A stretch of DNA of 17,218 nt from NCBI GenBank assembly GCA_025449615.1, contig JANWJA010000083.1:1-17218 (forward strand), read 5' to 3'. Positions within the stretch are counted from its first letter, which is position 1, and each line of letters begins with the position of its first letter. Under the pieces are notes generated by a model. The model saw only the letters and a list, made by a program, of their open reading frames with translations. It ran no database searches and was not told the origin of the DNA. The stretch is from Methyloceanibacter sp. Its GTDB lineage: Bacteria; Pseudomonadota; Alphaproteobacteria; Rhizobiales; Methyloligellaceae. Of the stretch, positions 1-7,692 are shown one piece after another. The position numbers and the translations under genes were made by a program.

Positions 1-2
1 GC

Positions 3-560
3 CAGGAAACTCCGGACGATGGCGCCCTCCGCGTCGGCGACACCGTGAAAGTCGGCTATGTCGATCAGTCGCGCGATGCGCTTGACGGCAACAAATCCGT
101 GTTTGAGGAAATTTCCGGCGGCGGCGAGGTGATCAAGCTTGGAAATCGCGAGGTGCCGTCCCGCGCCTATGTCGGCTGGTTCAATTTTAAGGGACCGGAT
201 CAGCAGAAGAAGGTCGGCCAGCTCTCCGGCGGCGAACGAAATCGCGTGCATCTCGCCAAGATGCTGAAAGCCGGCGCCAATCTGATCCTGCTCGACGAGC
301 CAACCAACGATCTCGATGTCGAGACGCTCTCCTCACTCGAAGCGGCGCTCGAAGATTTTCCCGGCTGCGCCGTCATCATCAGCCACGATCGCTTCTTCTT
401 GGATCGCATTGCCACGCACATCCTCTCCTTCGAGGGCGACAGCCATGTTGAATGGTTCGAGGGCAATTTCGCCGACTACGAAGAGGACAAGAAGCGCCGC
501 CTCGGTGAGGATTCCGTGCTCCCCAGCCGCATCAAATACAAGAAATTCGCGCGAGGTTGA
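3..560 (+). CDS. ettA: ABC-F ATPase EttA, energy-dependent translational throttle (5' end outside window)
   Basis: Only the last 185 residues are present; the reading frame is open to the left edge. This is the second nucleotide-binding domain of an ABC-F protein. It shows the ABC signature LSGGERNR, the Walker B run [12 protein letters not shown] and the H-loop ISHDRFFLD. The C-terminus RIKYKKFAR is typical of EttA, which ends in a very similar basic tail. ABC-F proteins have no membrane domain; EttA binds the ribosomal E site and gates the first elongation step according to the ATP/ADP ratio (family knowledge). The full-length family is about 555 residues, so roughly two thirds is missing here. 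The stop codon lies 2 bp from the convergent stop of the GH19 gene. The alternative would be another ABC-F paralogue (Uup type), which the short C-terminus without a coiled-coil tail argues against. Confidence 0.93.
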   Translation, partial: QETPDDGALRVGDTVKVGYVDQSRDALDGNKSVFEEISGGGEVIKLGNREVPSRAYVGWFNFKGPDQQKKVGQLSGGERNRVHLAKMLKAGANLILLDEPTNDLDVETLSSLEAALEDFPGCAVIISHDRFFLDRIATHILSFEGDSHVEWFEGNFADYEEDKKRRLGEDSVLPSRIKYKKFARG

Positions 561-562
561 TC

Positions 563-1198
563 CTAGCCCGTCGTGTAGCCGATCGCGCCGTAGAAGCGTT
601 TGGCGTAGGCTGCGATCTGCGGCGCCTTGTCGAGCTTGTTCACGATCCGGCGCGCATTGATCCAGTCTTCCGCGGTCTTGTTGAAGTACTGGGGGAGCTT
701 CTTGCCGGTGAACAGTCCCGTCTTGAGTCCGGTGAAAAGGATCTTGCTGGCAATGGCCGGATCGAGTGCGAGGTCGGGGTTGCCGACGAGATCGGCACCC
801 ACAAGCTTCCCGGCCTTGTCGTAGTTGCTCCGTCCGGTCAGTTGAACGTAGCCGCGGCCATGAAAGCGCACGCCATCGCCCTTCTCCGTGTTGCCGAGTG
901 CAGCCGCCACTTTCGGTCGGCCGCCATCTTTGTCGTACATGTAGAAAAAATATTTCGGGCCGCCGCGTTCGTGGATTGGCTGCATCGTGAAGGCGACTTC
1001 GTGGTAGGCGGTTCCGAGGCTGTAAGCCAGCCAGCGATCGTCGTTCTTTGCATAGTCTCGCTCCCACACATCGAGGAGAGAGTTGAGTCCGTCGACTTGC
1101 CCCTTAGAGAACTTGCCCCCGAAAAGCTGATTCTTCAGCTGCTCGAAGAAAAATTTCCGATTGATCCCCACTTTGTGCTCCCGGTTTTTGGACATCAT
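563..1198 (-). CDS. GH19 chitinase class I / lysozyme-like hydrolase, no signal peptide
   Basis: A 211-residue protein of the lysozyme-like superfamily, closest to glycoside hydrolase family 19. The region AYHEVAFTMQPIHERGG (about residues 64-80) holds two Glu (E67, E77) placed like the GH19 catalytic pair. GRGYVQLTGRSNY (about 114-126) is the characteristic substrate-cleft motif. Family members cut chitin or peptidoglycan glycan strands. The N-terminus (MMSKNREHKVG) has no signal peptide or membrane segment, as in phage endolysins, and no holin or spanin gene is next to it. The start is the first of two adjacent ATGs, with GGGAG about 7 bases upstream. A good sigma-70-like promoter precedes it. 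It could be a domesticated phage endolysin or a host enzyme exported by another route; substrate is not determinable from sequence. Confidence 0.85.
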   Translation of the reverse strand: MMSKNREHKVGINRKFFFEQLKNQLFGGKFSKGQVDGLNSLLDVWERDYAKNDDRWLAYSLGTAYHEVAFTMQPIHERGGPKYFFYMYDKDGGRPKVAAALGNTEKGDGVRFHGRGYVQLTGRSNYDKAGKLVGADLVGNPDLALDPAIASKILFTGLKTGLFTGKKLPQYFNKTAEDWINARRIVNKLDKAPQIAAYAKRFYGAIGYTTG

Positions 1199-1227
1199 GT
1201 GCGCTCCCGTCTAGATTGTAAATATGT

Positions 1228-1256
1228 ATTAGACGCGTTTTGCGGGTATGGACCAA
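1228..1256 (-). promoter_or_regulatory. Sigma-70-like promoter for the GH19 gene
   Basis: On the minus strand a -35 box TTGGTC (1251-1256) is followed after exactly 17 bases by TCTAAT (1228-1233), one base from the TATAAT consensus. Transcription would begin near 1220, giving a leader of about 22 bases that includes the GGGAG ribosome binding site. Promoter consensus in alphaproteobacteria is loose, so this is a prediction from motif and spacing only. Confidence 0.5.
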
Positions 1257-1292
1257 GTCGACCTCCGATCTTGTGCTGTTCCAACAATACGT

Positions 1293-1308
1293 ATAAACAT
1301 ATCTTTAT
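1293..1308. promoter_or_regulatory. Candidate SahR operator overlapping the sahR start codon
   Basis: The 16-bp sequence ATAAACATATCTTTAT is an inverted repeat with one mismatched symmetric pair (positions 6 and 11). It covers the last 14 bases before the sahR ATG and the first two bases of the ATG. AT-rich palindromes of this size are the operators of ArsR-family SahR regulators in front of methionine-cycle genes (family knowledge; the exact consensus is recalled, not checked). The location over a TATAAA-like -10 (1292-1297) suits repression by blocking polymerase. Because sahR is the first gene of the operon, occupancy would control sahR, metF and both metH genes together. Confidence 0.65.
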
Positions 1309-2332
1309 GTCAGACGGTCACCGCGCCCCAGGTCTAAGCCGCGCCCAATCCCTTGCCGCGCTTCGCGCCGCGGGCGAGGCGACGCGGCTGCGAATCTTGG
1401 CACTGCTGGCGCAGGGCGAGCTCAACGTCAAAGAGCTCACCCAGATTCTCGGCCAGAGCCAGCCGCGCATCAGCCGGCATTTGAAGCTGATGGCCGAAGC
1501 CGGCCTGATCGGACGCTTCCGCGAAGGGTCTTGGGTGTTCTTCCGTCTCGCCGATACCGGCAGCGAAGCTGCCCTCGCCAAGTCGATCGTCGCCAGCCTC
1601 GATCCATCCGATCCCGTTATCGCGCGCGACCGCGCCAGAGCGCAATCGGTACAGAAGGCGCGCGCCGAGGCCGCGCAGAATTATTTCCGCTCTCATGCCA
1701 AGGAATGGGACAACATCCGGACGCTGCATGTCGCCGAGGATCAGGTCGAAGCGGCGATCTCGGACGCGCTGGGCGAGGGGCCGTTCGATCTCCTTGTCGA
1801 TCTCGGCACCGGCACGGGTCGCATGCTGGAATTATTTGCGCCGCGCGCGAAGCGTGCGCTCGGCCTCGACCTCAGCCATGACATGCTTTCTTATGCGCGC
1901 ATGAAGCTGGAGCGCGCTCGTATCGCGCATGCCCAAGCCCGGCAAGGCGATCTCTATAATGTTCCGCTCGCCGATGCCTCCGCCGACGCCGTCATCTTGC
2001 ACCAGGTCTTGCACTTTCTCGACGATCCGGCTGCCGCAATCGCCGAAGCCTCGCGGCTGCTCCTGCCCGGCGGCAAACTTCTCGTCGTCGATTTCGCGCC
2101 GCACGAGCTTGAATTCTTGCGCGATCAATCCGCGCATCGCCGCCTCGGCTTCGCTCAAGACCAGATCAAGCGCTGGCTGAAGGAGTCCGGTCTCGACATC
2201 GAGCGGAGCCGCGATCTGGCGCCGCGCGCGGCTGGCGGCGACGAGCTCACCGTTTCATTGTGGCTCGCTACGAAGCCGGCCAATGCGAGCCAGAAGAAAA
2301 AGTCGAAAGTCAAAGTGGAGGAAATTGCGTAA
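1307..2332 (+). CDS. sahR: SahR: ArsR-family repressor with methyltransferase-like sensor domain
   Basis: A 341-residue two-domain protein. Residues about 15-80 are an ArsR-type winged helix with recognition helix GQSQPRISRHLKLMAEAGLI (49-68) and a wing at EGSWVFFR. Residues about 125-325 are a class I SAM-dependent methyltransferase fold, with motif I VDLGTGTGRM (164-173) and the acidic motif II residue in ALGLDLS. The tail is Lys-rich. In the characterised SahR family this fold senses S-adenosylhomocysteine; binding releases the repressor and induces SAM-cycle genes. Here the gene lies directly before metF and metH, which fits. The ATG at 1307 is chosen because the homology begins there, although no Shine-Dalgarno precedes it; the frame stays open far upstream but that part matches the opposite-strand gene. 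True methyl transfer cannot be excluded from the intact motif I. Confidence 0.9.
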   Translation: MSDGHRAPGLSRAQSLAALRAAGEATRLRILALLAQGELNVKELTQILGQSQPRISRHLKLMAEAGLIGRFREGSWVFFRLADTGSEAALAKSIVASLDPSDPVIARDRARAQSVQKARAEAAQNYFRSHAKEWDNIRTLHVAEDQVEAAISDALGEGPFDLLVDLGTGTGRMLELFAPRAKRALGLDLSHDMLSYARMKLERARIAHAQARQGDLYNVPLADASADAVILHQVLHFLDDPAAAIAEASRLLLPGGKLLVVDFAPHELEFLRDQSAHRRLGFAQDQIKRWLKESGLDIERSRDLAPRAAGGDELTVSLWLATKPANASQKKKSKVKVEEIA

Positions 2333-3252
2333 TGCTTCACTCCTCCGAGCCCAAGAGCCGCATTCTCGGCCGTGGCGCCATCGACGTGTCGTTCGAGTTC
2401 TTCCCGCCCAAGACCGCCGGCATGGAAGAGACGCTGTGGCGCTCGATCCGGCGGCTTGAGCCGCTCCGCCCGAAATATGTCTCCGTCACTTATGGTGCCG
2501 GCGGCTCGACCCGCGAGCGCACCCACGCCACGGTCGCGCGCATGTTGAGCGAGACCACATTGAAGCCCGCCGCGCATCTTACGTGCGTCTCGGCGACCAA
2601 GGGCGAGGTCGATGAAATCATCCGCGACTATTGGGACTTGGGCGTCCGCCACATCGTGGCCTTGCGCGGCGATCCACCGGATGGCGCGGGCACGCGCTAC
2701 GAGCCGACGCCGGGCGGCTATATCAATGCCGCGGACCTTGTTAAAGGCATCAAGAGCATCGCGCCGTTCGAAATCTCGGTCGCCTGCTATCCGGAGAAGC
2801 ATCCGGAATCGCCCTCCGTCGAGGCCGATCTCGATATGCTGAAGGCCAAGATCGACGCCGGCGCAAACGGGGCGATCAGCCAGTTCTTTTTTGACAACGA
2901 AATGTTCTTCCGCTATCTCGACCGCGTCCGCGGGGCAGGCATCACCATCCCCATCGTGCCCGGCATCATTCCCATCCATAATTTCAAGCAGGTCTCGGGT
3001 TTCGCTACGAGATCGGGTGCGAGCGTGCCGGACTGGCTGGGTCACCGATTCGAAGGCCTCGATGACGATCAGGAGACGCGCTATTTGGTGGCTGCCGCCG
3101 TCGCCGCCGAGCAGGTCCTGGCGCTGGTCGATCAGGGCATCACCGAGTTTCATTTCTACACGTTGAACCGAGCCGACCTGGTTTATGCCATCTGTCATCT
3201 GCTGGGCTTGCGGCCCGCCAAGGCGTTCTCTGCAGTAAAGGCCGTGTCATGA
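2332..3252 (+). CDS. metF: 5,10-methylenetetrahydrofolate reductase MetF
   Basis: A 306-residue FAD-dependent TIM-barrel enzyme that reduces methylene-THF to methyl-THF, the methyl donor for MetH. The N-terminal motif SFEFFPPK contains Glu22, equivalent to the acid catalyst of the E. coli enzyme. [14 protein letters not shown] (51-64) and LRGDPPDG (111-118, with Asp114 near the flavin) are also conserved. Length is normal for bacterial MetF. The ATG shares its A with the sahR TAA (TAATG), with GGAGG at 2318-2322 about 9 bases upstream, so this start is strongly supported and translation is probably coupled. Its stop overlaps the next start as ATGA. Expression is expected to be under SahR as part of the operon. 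Confidence 0.96.
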   Translation: MLHSSEPKSRILGRGAIDVSFEFFPPKTAGMEETLWRSIRRLEPLRPKYVSVTYGAGGSTRERTHATVARMLSETTLKPAAHLTCVSATKGEVDEIIRDYWDLGVRHIVALRGDPPDGAGTRYEPTPGGYINAADLVKGIKSIAPFEISVACYPEKHPESPSVEADLDMLKAKIDAGANGAISQFFFDNEMFFRYLDRVRGAGITIPIVPGIIPIHNFKQVSGFATRSGASVPDWLGHRFEGLDDDQETRYLVAAAVAAEQVLALVDQGITEFHFYTLNRADLVYAICHLLGLRPAKAFSAVKAVS

Positions 3253-4310
3253 CCCGTGAAAAGCGTATTGCCGCGCTGAAGCGCGAAGCCGGGAAGCGCA
3301 TTCTCATACTCGATGGCGCCATGGGCACCATGATCCAGCTTCACAAACTGGACGAAGCCGGCTATCGCGGCGAGCAATTCAAGTATCATCCGCGCGACCT
3401 CAAGGGAAACAACGATCTCCTGGTGCTCACCCAGCCCAAGATTATCAAAGAGATCCATAATGCCTATTTCGAGGCCGGCGCCGACCTCATCGAGACCAAC
3501 ACTTTCAACGCCCAAGCCATCAGCCAGGCGGACTATGGTCTTGAGAACTATGCCTATGAGCTGAATGTCGCCGCAGCCAAGCTCGCGCGGGAAGCGGCCG
3601 ATGCCTGGACCAAGAAGACGCCGGACAAGCCGCGCTTCGTCGCCGGCGCCGTTGGGCCGACCCACCGCACCGCGTCGATCTCACCGGATGTGAACAATCC
3701 CGGCTTCCGCAATGTCAGCTTTGACGAATTGGTCGAGGCTTACGCCACCCAAGCCCGCGGCCTGATCGAGGGCGGTGTCGACACGATTCTCATCGAGACC
3801 ATCTTCGATACGCTCAACGCCAAGGCTGCAGGCTTCGCTGTCGAGCAGGTCTTCGACGAGATGGGCGTGGAGCTTCCGATCATGCTCTCCGACACCATCA
3901 CCGATCTCTCCGGGCGCAATCTCTCGGGGCAAACGCCGGAAGCCTTCTGGTATTCGCTGAAGCATCTCAATCCCTTCTCGGTGGGACTGAATTGCTCCTT
4001 CGGCGCCGAGCAGCTCCGTCCTTCGGTGGACGAGATTTCCCACGTGGCCGACACGCTGATCAGCGTCTATCCAAATGCCGGTCTTCCCAATGAGATGGGC
4101 GAATATGATGAGACGCCGAAGCATATGGCCGGCCTATTGGAGGAGTGGGCCAAGGACGGTCTAGTCAACATCGTCGGCGGCTGTTGCGGCACGACCCCGG
4201 ACCACATCCGCGCCATCGCCGAAGTCGTCGCCAAATATCCGCCGCGTCGCGTGCCAGAGCCTCAACACAAGCTCGCCCTCTCCGGCCTCGAGCCCTTCGT
4301 ACATGGCTGA
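3249..4310 (+). CDS. metH: Methionine synthase, N-terminal homocysteine-binding module (split MetH)
   Basis: A 353-residue protein equal to the first domain of cobalamin-dependent MetH, the zinc homocysteine S-methyltransferase barrel. The N-terminal [12 protein letters not shown] is the family signature. The zinc ligands are Cys249 in [10 protein letters not shown] and Cys312-Cys313 in [10 protein letters not shown], matching the three Cys of the full-length enzyme. The chain ends just after LSGLEPF, the linker that in fused MetH leads straight into the folate domain. The start overlaps the metF stop (ATGA). The stop lies 8 bases inside the next gene, in another frame, so the two halves are separate chains that must assemble. 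Relatives of this piece alone are annotated as BHMT or homocysteine methyltransferase, but the neighbour makes the MetH role clear. Confidence 0.94.
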   Translation: MTREKRIAALKREAGKRILILDGAMGTMIQLHKLDEAGYRGEQFKYHPRDLKGNNDLLVLTQPKIIKEIHNAYFEAGADLIETNTFNAQAISQADYGLENYAYELNVAAAKLAREAADAWTKKTPDKPRFVAGAVGPTHRTASISPDVNNPGFRNVSFDELVEAYATQARGLIEGGVDTILIETIFDTLNAKAAGFAVEQVFDEMGVELPIMLSDTITDLSGRNLSGQTPEAFWYSLKHLNPFSVGLNCSFGAEQLRPSVDEISHVADTLISVYPNAGLPNEMGEYDETPKHMAGLLEEWAKDGLVNIVGGCCGTTPDHIRAIAEVVAKYPPRRVPEPQHKLALSGLEPFVHG

Positions 4311-6996
4311 GGACAAAGTGACCAACGCAGCGCAAAATTTCGTCATGGTCGGCGAGCGGACCAATGTCACCGGCTCCGCCAAGTTCCGCAAATTGATCGA
4401 GGCGAACGACTATGCCGCGGCGCTCGAAGTCGCGCGCCAGCAGGTCGAGTCCGGCGCCAACATGCTTGACGTCAATATGGACGAGGGCATGCTCAATTCC
4501 GAAGCAGCCATGCACAAATTTCTGAACCTGATCGCCGCGGAGCCGGATATTTCGCGCGTGCCGATCATGATCGATAGCTCGAAATGGAGCGTGATCGAGG
4601 CTGGGTTGAAATGCGTGCAAGGCAAGTCGATCGTGAACTCGATCAGCATGAAAGAGGGCGAGGGGCCTTTCCTTGAACACGCCAAGAAGGTCCGCCGCTA
4701 TGGCGCCGCCGTCGTGGTCATGGCCTTCGACGAGCAGGGCCAGGCGGAGACTGCGACGCGCAAATTCGAGATCTGCAAGCGCGCCTACAAGATTCTGACA
4801 GAAAAGGCAGGTTTCCCGCCCGAAGACATCGTGTTCGATCCGAACATCTTTGCCGTCGCCACCGGCATCGAGGAGCATAACGACTATGCCCGCGCCTTCA
4901 TCGACGCCACGCGGCGCATTAAGGCGGAGCTGCCTTACGTGCATGTGTCAGGTGGCGTCTCCAATCTCTCTTTCGCCTTCCGTGGCAATGACCGCGTCCG
5001 CGAAGCGATGCACTCGGTGTTCCTCTATCACGCCATCCAGGCCGGCATGGATATGGGCATCGTCAATGCCGGCCAGCTCGCGCTCTACGACGATATCGAC
5101 CCTGAGCTCCGCGAGCTTGTCGAAGACGTGATCCTCAATCGTCGCCCCGACGCGACCGACCGCCTGCTTGAAGCCGCCGAGCGCTACAAAGGCGGTGCGG
5201 CGCAGAAGCGCGAGGTCGATCTCTCCTGGCGCGAAAAACCTGTCGAAGAGCGCCTGACTCACGCGCTGGTCCACGGCATCGGCACCTATATCGACGAAGA
5301 CACCGAAGAGGCGAGGCAGAAGGCCGCGCGTCCGCTCCATGTGATCGAGGGCCCACTGATGACCGGCATGAGCGTCGTTGGCGATCTGTTCGGCGCCGGC
5401 AAGATGTTCCTGCCGCAAGTGGTGAAGTCGGCGCGGGTAATGAAGCAGGCCGTCGCCTATCTGATGCCCTACATGGAAAAGGAAAAAGAGGAGATGGGCC
5501 TCGCCCAAGGCGAGCCCGCGGGGCGGATCCTGCTCGCTACCGTCAAGGGCGACGTCCATGACATCGGCAAGAACATCGTCGGCGTCGTGCTCCAGTGCAA
5601 CAATTACCAGGTCACCGATCTCGGCGTCATGGTCCCGGCGCAGAAGATCCTCGACAAAGCGCGCGAGCTTAAGGTCGACATCATCGGCCTCTCCGGCTTG
5701 ATCACGCCTTCGCTCGATGAGATGTGTCACGTCGCGGCCGAAATGGAGCGCGAGGGCTTTGATCTGCCGCTGCTGATCGGCGGCGCCACCACGAGCCGCA
5801 TCCACACCGCGGTGAAGATCAGTCCGAACTATAAGCGGAGCCAAGCCGTTTATGTCACCGACGCGAGCCGCGCGGTTGGCGTGGTGTCGAGCCTGATGTC
5901 GCCGGAAGAACGGCCCAAGGTCATCGCGCAGGTGCGCGAGGACTATCTGCGCATGGCCGAGACTCATGCCCGCGGCCGTGCCGAAAAATCTCGCGTGTCG
6001 TTGGCCCAAGCCCGCGCCAATCGCGTGAACATCGATTGGTCGGGTTACACCCCGCCGAAGCCCAGCTTCCTCGGCACGCGCAGCTTCAAGGCTTACGATC
6101 TCGCGGACCTTGCCCGCTACATCGACTGGTCTCCCTTCTTCCAGGCCTGGGAGCTGAAGGGCGCTTACCCGCGCATCCTCGAAGACGACAAATATGGCGA
6201 GGCCGCGCGCAATCTGTTCGATGACGCGCAAGCCCTGCTGAAACAGCTCATCGCCGAGGAATGGCTGGTTGCCAATGGCGTCGTCGGCTTCTGGCCGGCG
6301 AATAGTGTTGGCGACGACATTGAGATCTACAGCGACGAGAGCCGCAAGAAGAAGATCGCGACCCTTCACACGCTCCGCCAGCAGATGCTCCGCGACGAGA
6401 GCAAGTCGAATCTTGCGCTCTCCGATTTCATCGCGCCCAAAGAGACAGGCCTCGCCGACTATATCGGCGGCTTCGCCGTGACCACCGGTATCGGCGAGGA
6501 AGATGTCGCGCGGCGCTTCGAGCGCGCCAATGACGACTACTCGAAGATCATGGTCAAGGCGCTGGCCGACCGTCTCGCCGAGGCTTTCGCCGAGGCCATT
6601 CATGAGAAGGTGCGGCGCGAGCTCTGGGCCTATGCGCCGACAGAGAAGCTCTCCAACCAAGAGCTGATCGCGGAAACCTATTCCGGCATCCGCCCCGCGC
6701 CCGGCTATCCGGCCCAACCCGATCACACCGAGAAGGGCACGCTGTTCGAATTGCTCGACGCCGAGAAGGCCGCCGGCGTGAAACTCACCGAGAGCTACGC
6801 CATGTGGCCCGCCGCCGCGGTTTCAGGCCTCTATTTTTCGCATCCGGAGTCGCGCTATTTCGGCCTCGGCAAGATCGGACGCGATCAGGTCGAGGACTAC
6901 GCCAAGCGCAAAGGCTGGACAGTCGTAGAGGCCGAGCGCTGGCTTGCGCCCGTGCTCAACTACGACACGAAGCGGGTTGCGGAAGAAGCTGCGTGA
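4303..6996 (+). CDS. metH: Methionine synthase, folate/cobalamin/AdoMet modules (split MetH)
   Basis: An 897-residue protein covering the other domains of MetH. The pterin (methyl-THF) domain begins at [14 protein letters not shown] (15-28). A four-helix cobalamin cap follows at about 300-400. The B12 Rossmann domain has [11 protein letters not shown], with His419 as the lower axial cobalt ligand, and the downstream [12 protein letters not shown] and GGATTS motifs. The C-terminal reactivation domain (about 560-897) has RPAPGYPA at Arg797, the AdoMet-binding signature. Together with the preceding gene this makes a complete 1250-residue enzyme, close to the usual 1230. The ATG at 4303 lies within the upstream gene, and the sequence just after it aligns as linker, so it is a plausible natural start. 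The Cys that usually follows GYPA is Gln here. No cobalamin riboswitch is visible. Confidence 0.95.
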   Translation: MAEDKVTNAAQNFVMVGERTNVTGSAKFRKLIEANDYAAALEVARQQVESGANMLDVNMDEGMLNSEAAMHKFLNLIAAEPDISRVPIMIDSSKWSVIEAGLKCVQGKSIVNSISMKEGEGPFLEHAKKVRRYGAAVVVMAFDEQGQAETATRKFEICKRAYKILTEKAGFPPEDIVFDPNIFAVATGIEEHNDYARAFIDATRRIKAELPYVHVSGGVSNLSFAFRGNDRVREAMHSVFLYHAIQAGMDMGIVNAGQLALYDDIDPELRELVEDVILNRRPDATDRLLEAAERYKGGAAQKREVDLSWREKPVEERLTHALVHGIGTYIDEDTEEARQKAARPLHVIEGPLMTGMSVVGDLFGAGKMFLPQVVKSARVMKQAVAYLMPYMEKEKEEMGLAQGEPAGRILLATVKGDVHDIGKNIVGVVLQCNNYQVTDLGVMVPAQKILDKARELKVDIIGLSGLITPSLDEMCHVAAEMEREGFDLPLLIGGATTSRIHTAVKISPNYKRSQAVYVTDASRAVGVVSSLMSPEERPKVIAQVREDYLRMAETHARGRAEKSRVSLAQARANRVNIDWSGYTPPKPSFLGTRSFKAYDLADLARYIDWSPFFQAWELKGAYPRILEDDKYGEAARNLFDDAQALLKQLIAEEWLVANGVVGFWPANSVGDDIEIYSDESRKKKIATLHTLRQQMLRDESKSNLALSDFIAPKETGLADYIGGFAVTTGIGEEDVARRFERANDDYSKIMVKALADRLAEAFAEAIHEKVRRELWAYAPTEKLSNQELIAETYSGIRPAPGYPAQPDHTEKGTLFELLDAEKAAGVKLTESYAMWPAAAVSGLYFSHPESRYFGLGKIGRDQVEDYAKRKGWTVVEAERWLAPVLNYDTKRVAEEAA

Positions 6997-7018
6997 TTTG
7001 CGGTGAGGACTCCGCGCC

Positions 7019-7102
7019 CTAGAACATCCCGAGGATGATCGCGGCGACGAAGCCGAAAGAAACCAGCGTCAGAAGCGCTGTGAATGCGGTTGTCTGATCC
7101 AT
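7019..7102 (-). CDS. 27-residue single-span membrane micropeptide
   Basis: The reading frame encodes MDQTTAFTALLTLVSFGFV and then AAIILGMF, stopping at TAG. After a five-residue polar start, nearly all residues are hydrophobic, so it should form one transmembrane helix (about residues 6-27). The ATG at 7102 is preceded 7 bases upstream by AGGAGG, a near-perfect Shine-Dalgarno, which decides this start over a longer frame opening at 7201 that lacks a site. The start and Shine-Dalgarno lie in a 7-bp stem hairpin. It converges on metH with 22 bp between stops. Size and composition resemble small accessory subunits of membrane complexes such as KdpF or CydX, but there is no specific homology and no such complex nearby; function is unknown. 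A chance frame is the alternative. Confidence 0.6.
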   Translation of the reverse strand: MDQTTAFTALLTLVSFGFVAAIILGMF

Positions 7103-7122
7103 CGGAATGCCTCCTTTCCGAT
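7101..7122 (-). promoter_or_regulatory. Hairpin presenting the Shine-Dalgarno in its loop
   Basis: On the minus strand the arm ATCGGAA (7122-7116), an 8-base loop AGGAGGCA and the arm TTCCGAT (7107-7101) form a perfect 7-bp stem. The Shine-Dalgarno AGGAGG is the loop and the first two bases of the start codon close the stem. Initiation would require opening the stem base while the ribosome docks on the loop. This is directly visible; its regulatory effect is inferred. Confidence 0.55.
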
Positions 7123-7147
7123 CTGTGCCTTTCCGGCTTTGTCCAAA

Positions 7148-7176
7148 GTCTATGTTGGCTCCTCGCTGGGCGCCAA
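7148..7176 (-). promoter_or_regulatory. Possible promoter for the micropeptide gene
   Basis: Minus-strand TTGGCG (7171-7176) and ATAGAC (7148-7153) are separated by 17 bases. They are placed about 45 bases ahead of the micropeptide start, upstream of the Shine-Dalgarno hairpin. Both boxes are imperfect, so this is a weak call. The remainder of the roughly 290-bp stretch between the micropeptide and the next gene at 7393 shows no gene. Confidence 0.3.
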
Positions 7177-7323
7177 GCTGTTTCGGTGCTGCGGCGCACA
7201 ACGCTTAACCCCGAACTAAACGCCTAAGCCCGATTTTGGTTTCGTTGCGCAGTGCGAAAGTTCTGTGGACTCCGGGGTTTTGGCTGACCCCTTGAAAACT
7301 TTGGCCCTTTCATCAACAAAATC

Positions 7324-7353
7324 TTGACCGCCGCGGGCGATTAAGGATGCTAA
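7324..7353 (+). promoter_or_regulatory. Possible promoter for the small secreted protein at 7393
   Basis: TTGACC at 7324-7329 is followed after 18 bases by TGCTAA at 7348-7353, about 40 bases upstream of the ATG at 7393. The -35 box is close to consensus and the -10 box is weak. No other promoter-like pair was seen in this leader. Confidence 0.3.
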
Positions 7354-7392
7354 CTAATCGGCAGAAAAACGCAGGGGTTGGAGGGACGGACG

Positions 7393-7626
7393 ATGCGATT
7401 GGGCGGCTTTTTGCTTGCGAGCGTCGCTGGGCTCCTTTTCGCGCTTCCCGCCTCCGCCCTCACCATTTCCAACGAAGATCCGGATCCGCATACCATTACC
7501 GTGACGGCCGGCACCGATACCAAGCAAGTCACCGTGGAGCCCGACCAGCAGGTCGACGCCGTCTGTGCCGCGGGCTGCATGCTCGAGCTGGAGAACGGCG
7601 AGCAATATCAGAGCCGACACGACTAG
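7393..7626 (+). CDS. Small secreted protein with a CxxxC pair
   Basis: A 77-residue protein not recognised as a named family. Residues 1-22 (MRLGGFLLASVAGLLFALPASA) are a clear Sec signal peptide with a small-residue cleavage site, leaving a mature acidic domain of about 55 residues in the periplasm. The mature part, rich in Thr, Val and Asp, looks like short beta strands and carries two Cys (58 and 62, CAAGC) able to form a disulfide or bind a metal. The ATG at 7393 has GGAGGG about 7 bases upstream; a slightly earlier in-frame codon has no such site. It stands alone, convergent with the GNAT gene. Function is unknown; a plausible relationship is to small conserved periplasmic proteins of rhizobia. 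Confidence 0.72.
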   Translation: MRLGGFLLASVAGLLFALPASALTISNEDPDPHTITVTAGTDTKQVTVEPDQQVDAVCAAGCMLELENGEQYQSRHD

Positions 7627-7655
7627 CGCGACTACGCCCGCCGATGCTGCGCCTC

Positions 7656-7673
7656 CTGCCGACAAACCGGCAG
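7656..7673. terminator. Hairpin between convergent genes
   Basis: CTGCCG (7656-7661) and CGGCAG (7668-7673) form a perfect 6-bp GC-rich stem with a 6-base loop. It lies between the stop codons of the secreted protein (+) and the GNAT gene (-), where a shared terminator is expected. There is no strong T-run on either side, so termination efficiency is uncertain. Confidence 0.35.
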
Positions 7674-7692
7674 ACGCTCAGTAGCGATCAAT

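Noticed and set aside
557..1306. Upstream in-frame extension of sahR giving a much longer protein
   Set aside because: The extra part is antisense to the well-supported GH19 gene, matches no domain, and the ArsR homology begins just after the ATG at 1307.
2155..3198. Long open frame on the minus strand opposite metF
   Set aside because: It is a mirror of GC-biased codon use of sahR and metF, with low-complexity Arg/Asp-rich sequence and no recognisable domain.
4295..4312. Frameshift error as the explanation for the split metH
   Set aside because: The second gene has its own ATG, both ends look like clean linkers, and split MetH is known in alphaproteobacteria; kept as a check in the finding.
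4948..6726. 592-codon open frame antisense to metH
   Set aside because: The opposite strand encodes a fully conserved MetH; the antisense product shows no motif or ribosome binding site.
7274..7291. GGGGT/ACCCC inverted repeat as a terminator or operator
   Set aside because: Five-base arms with an 8-base loop, no U-run, and no suitable gene end next to it.
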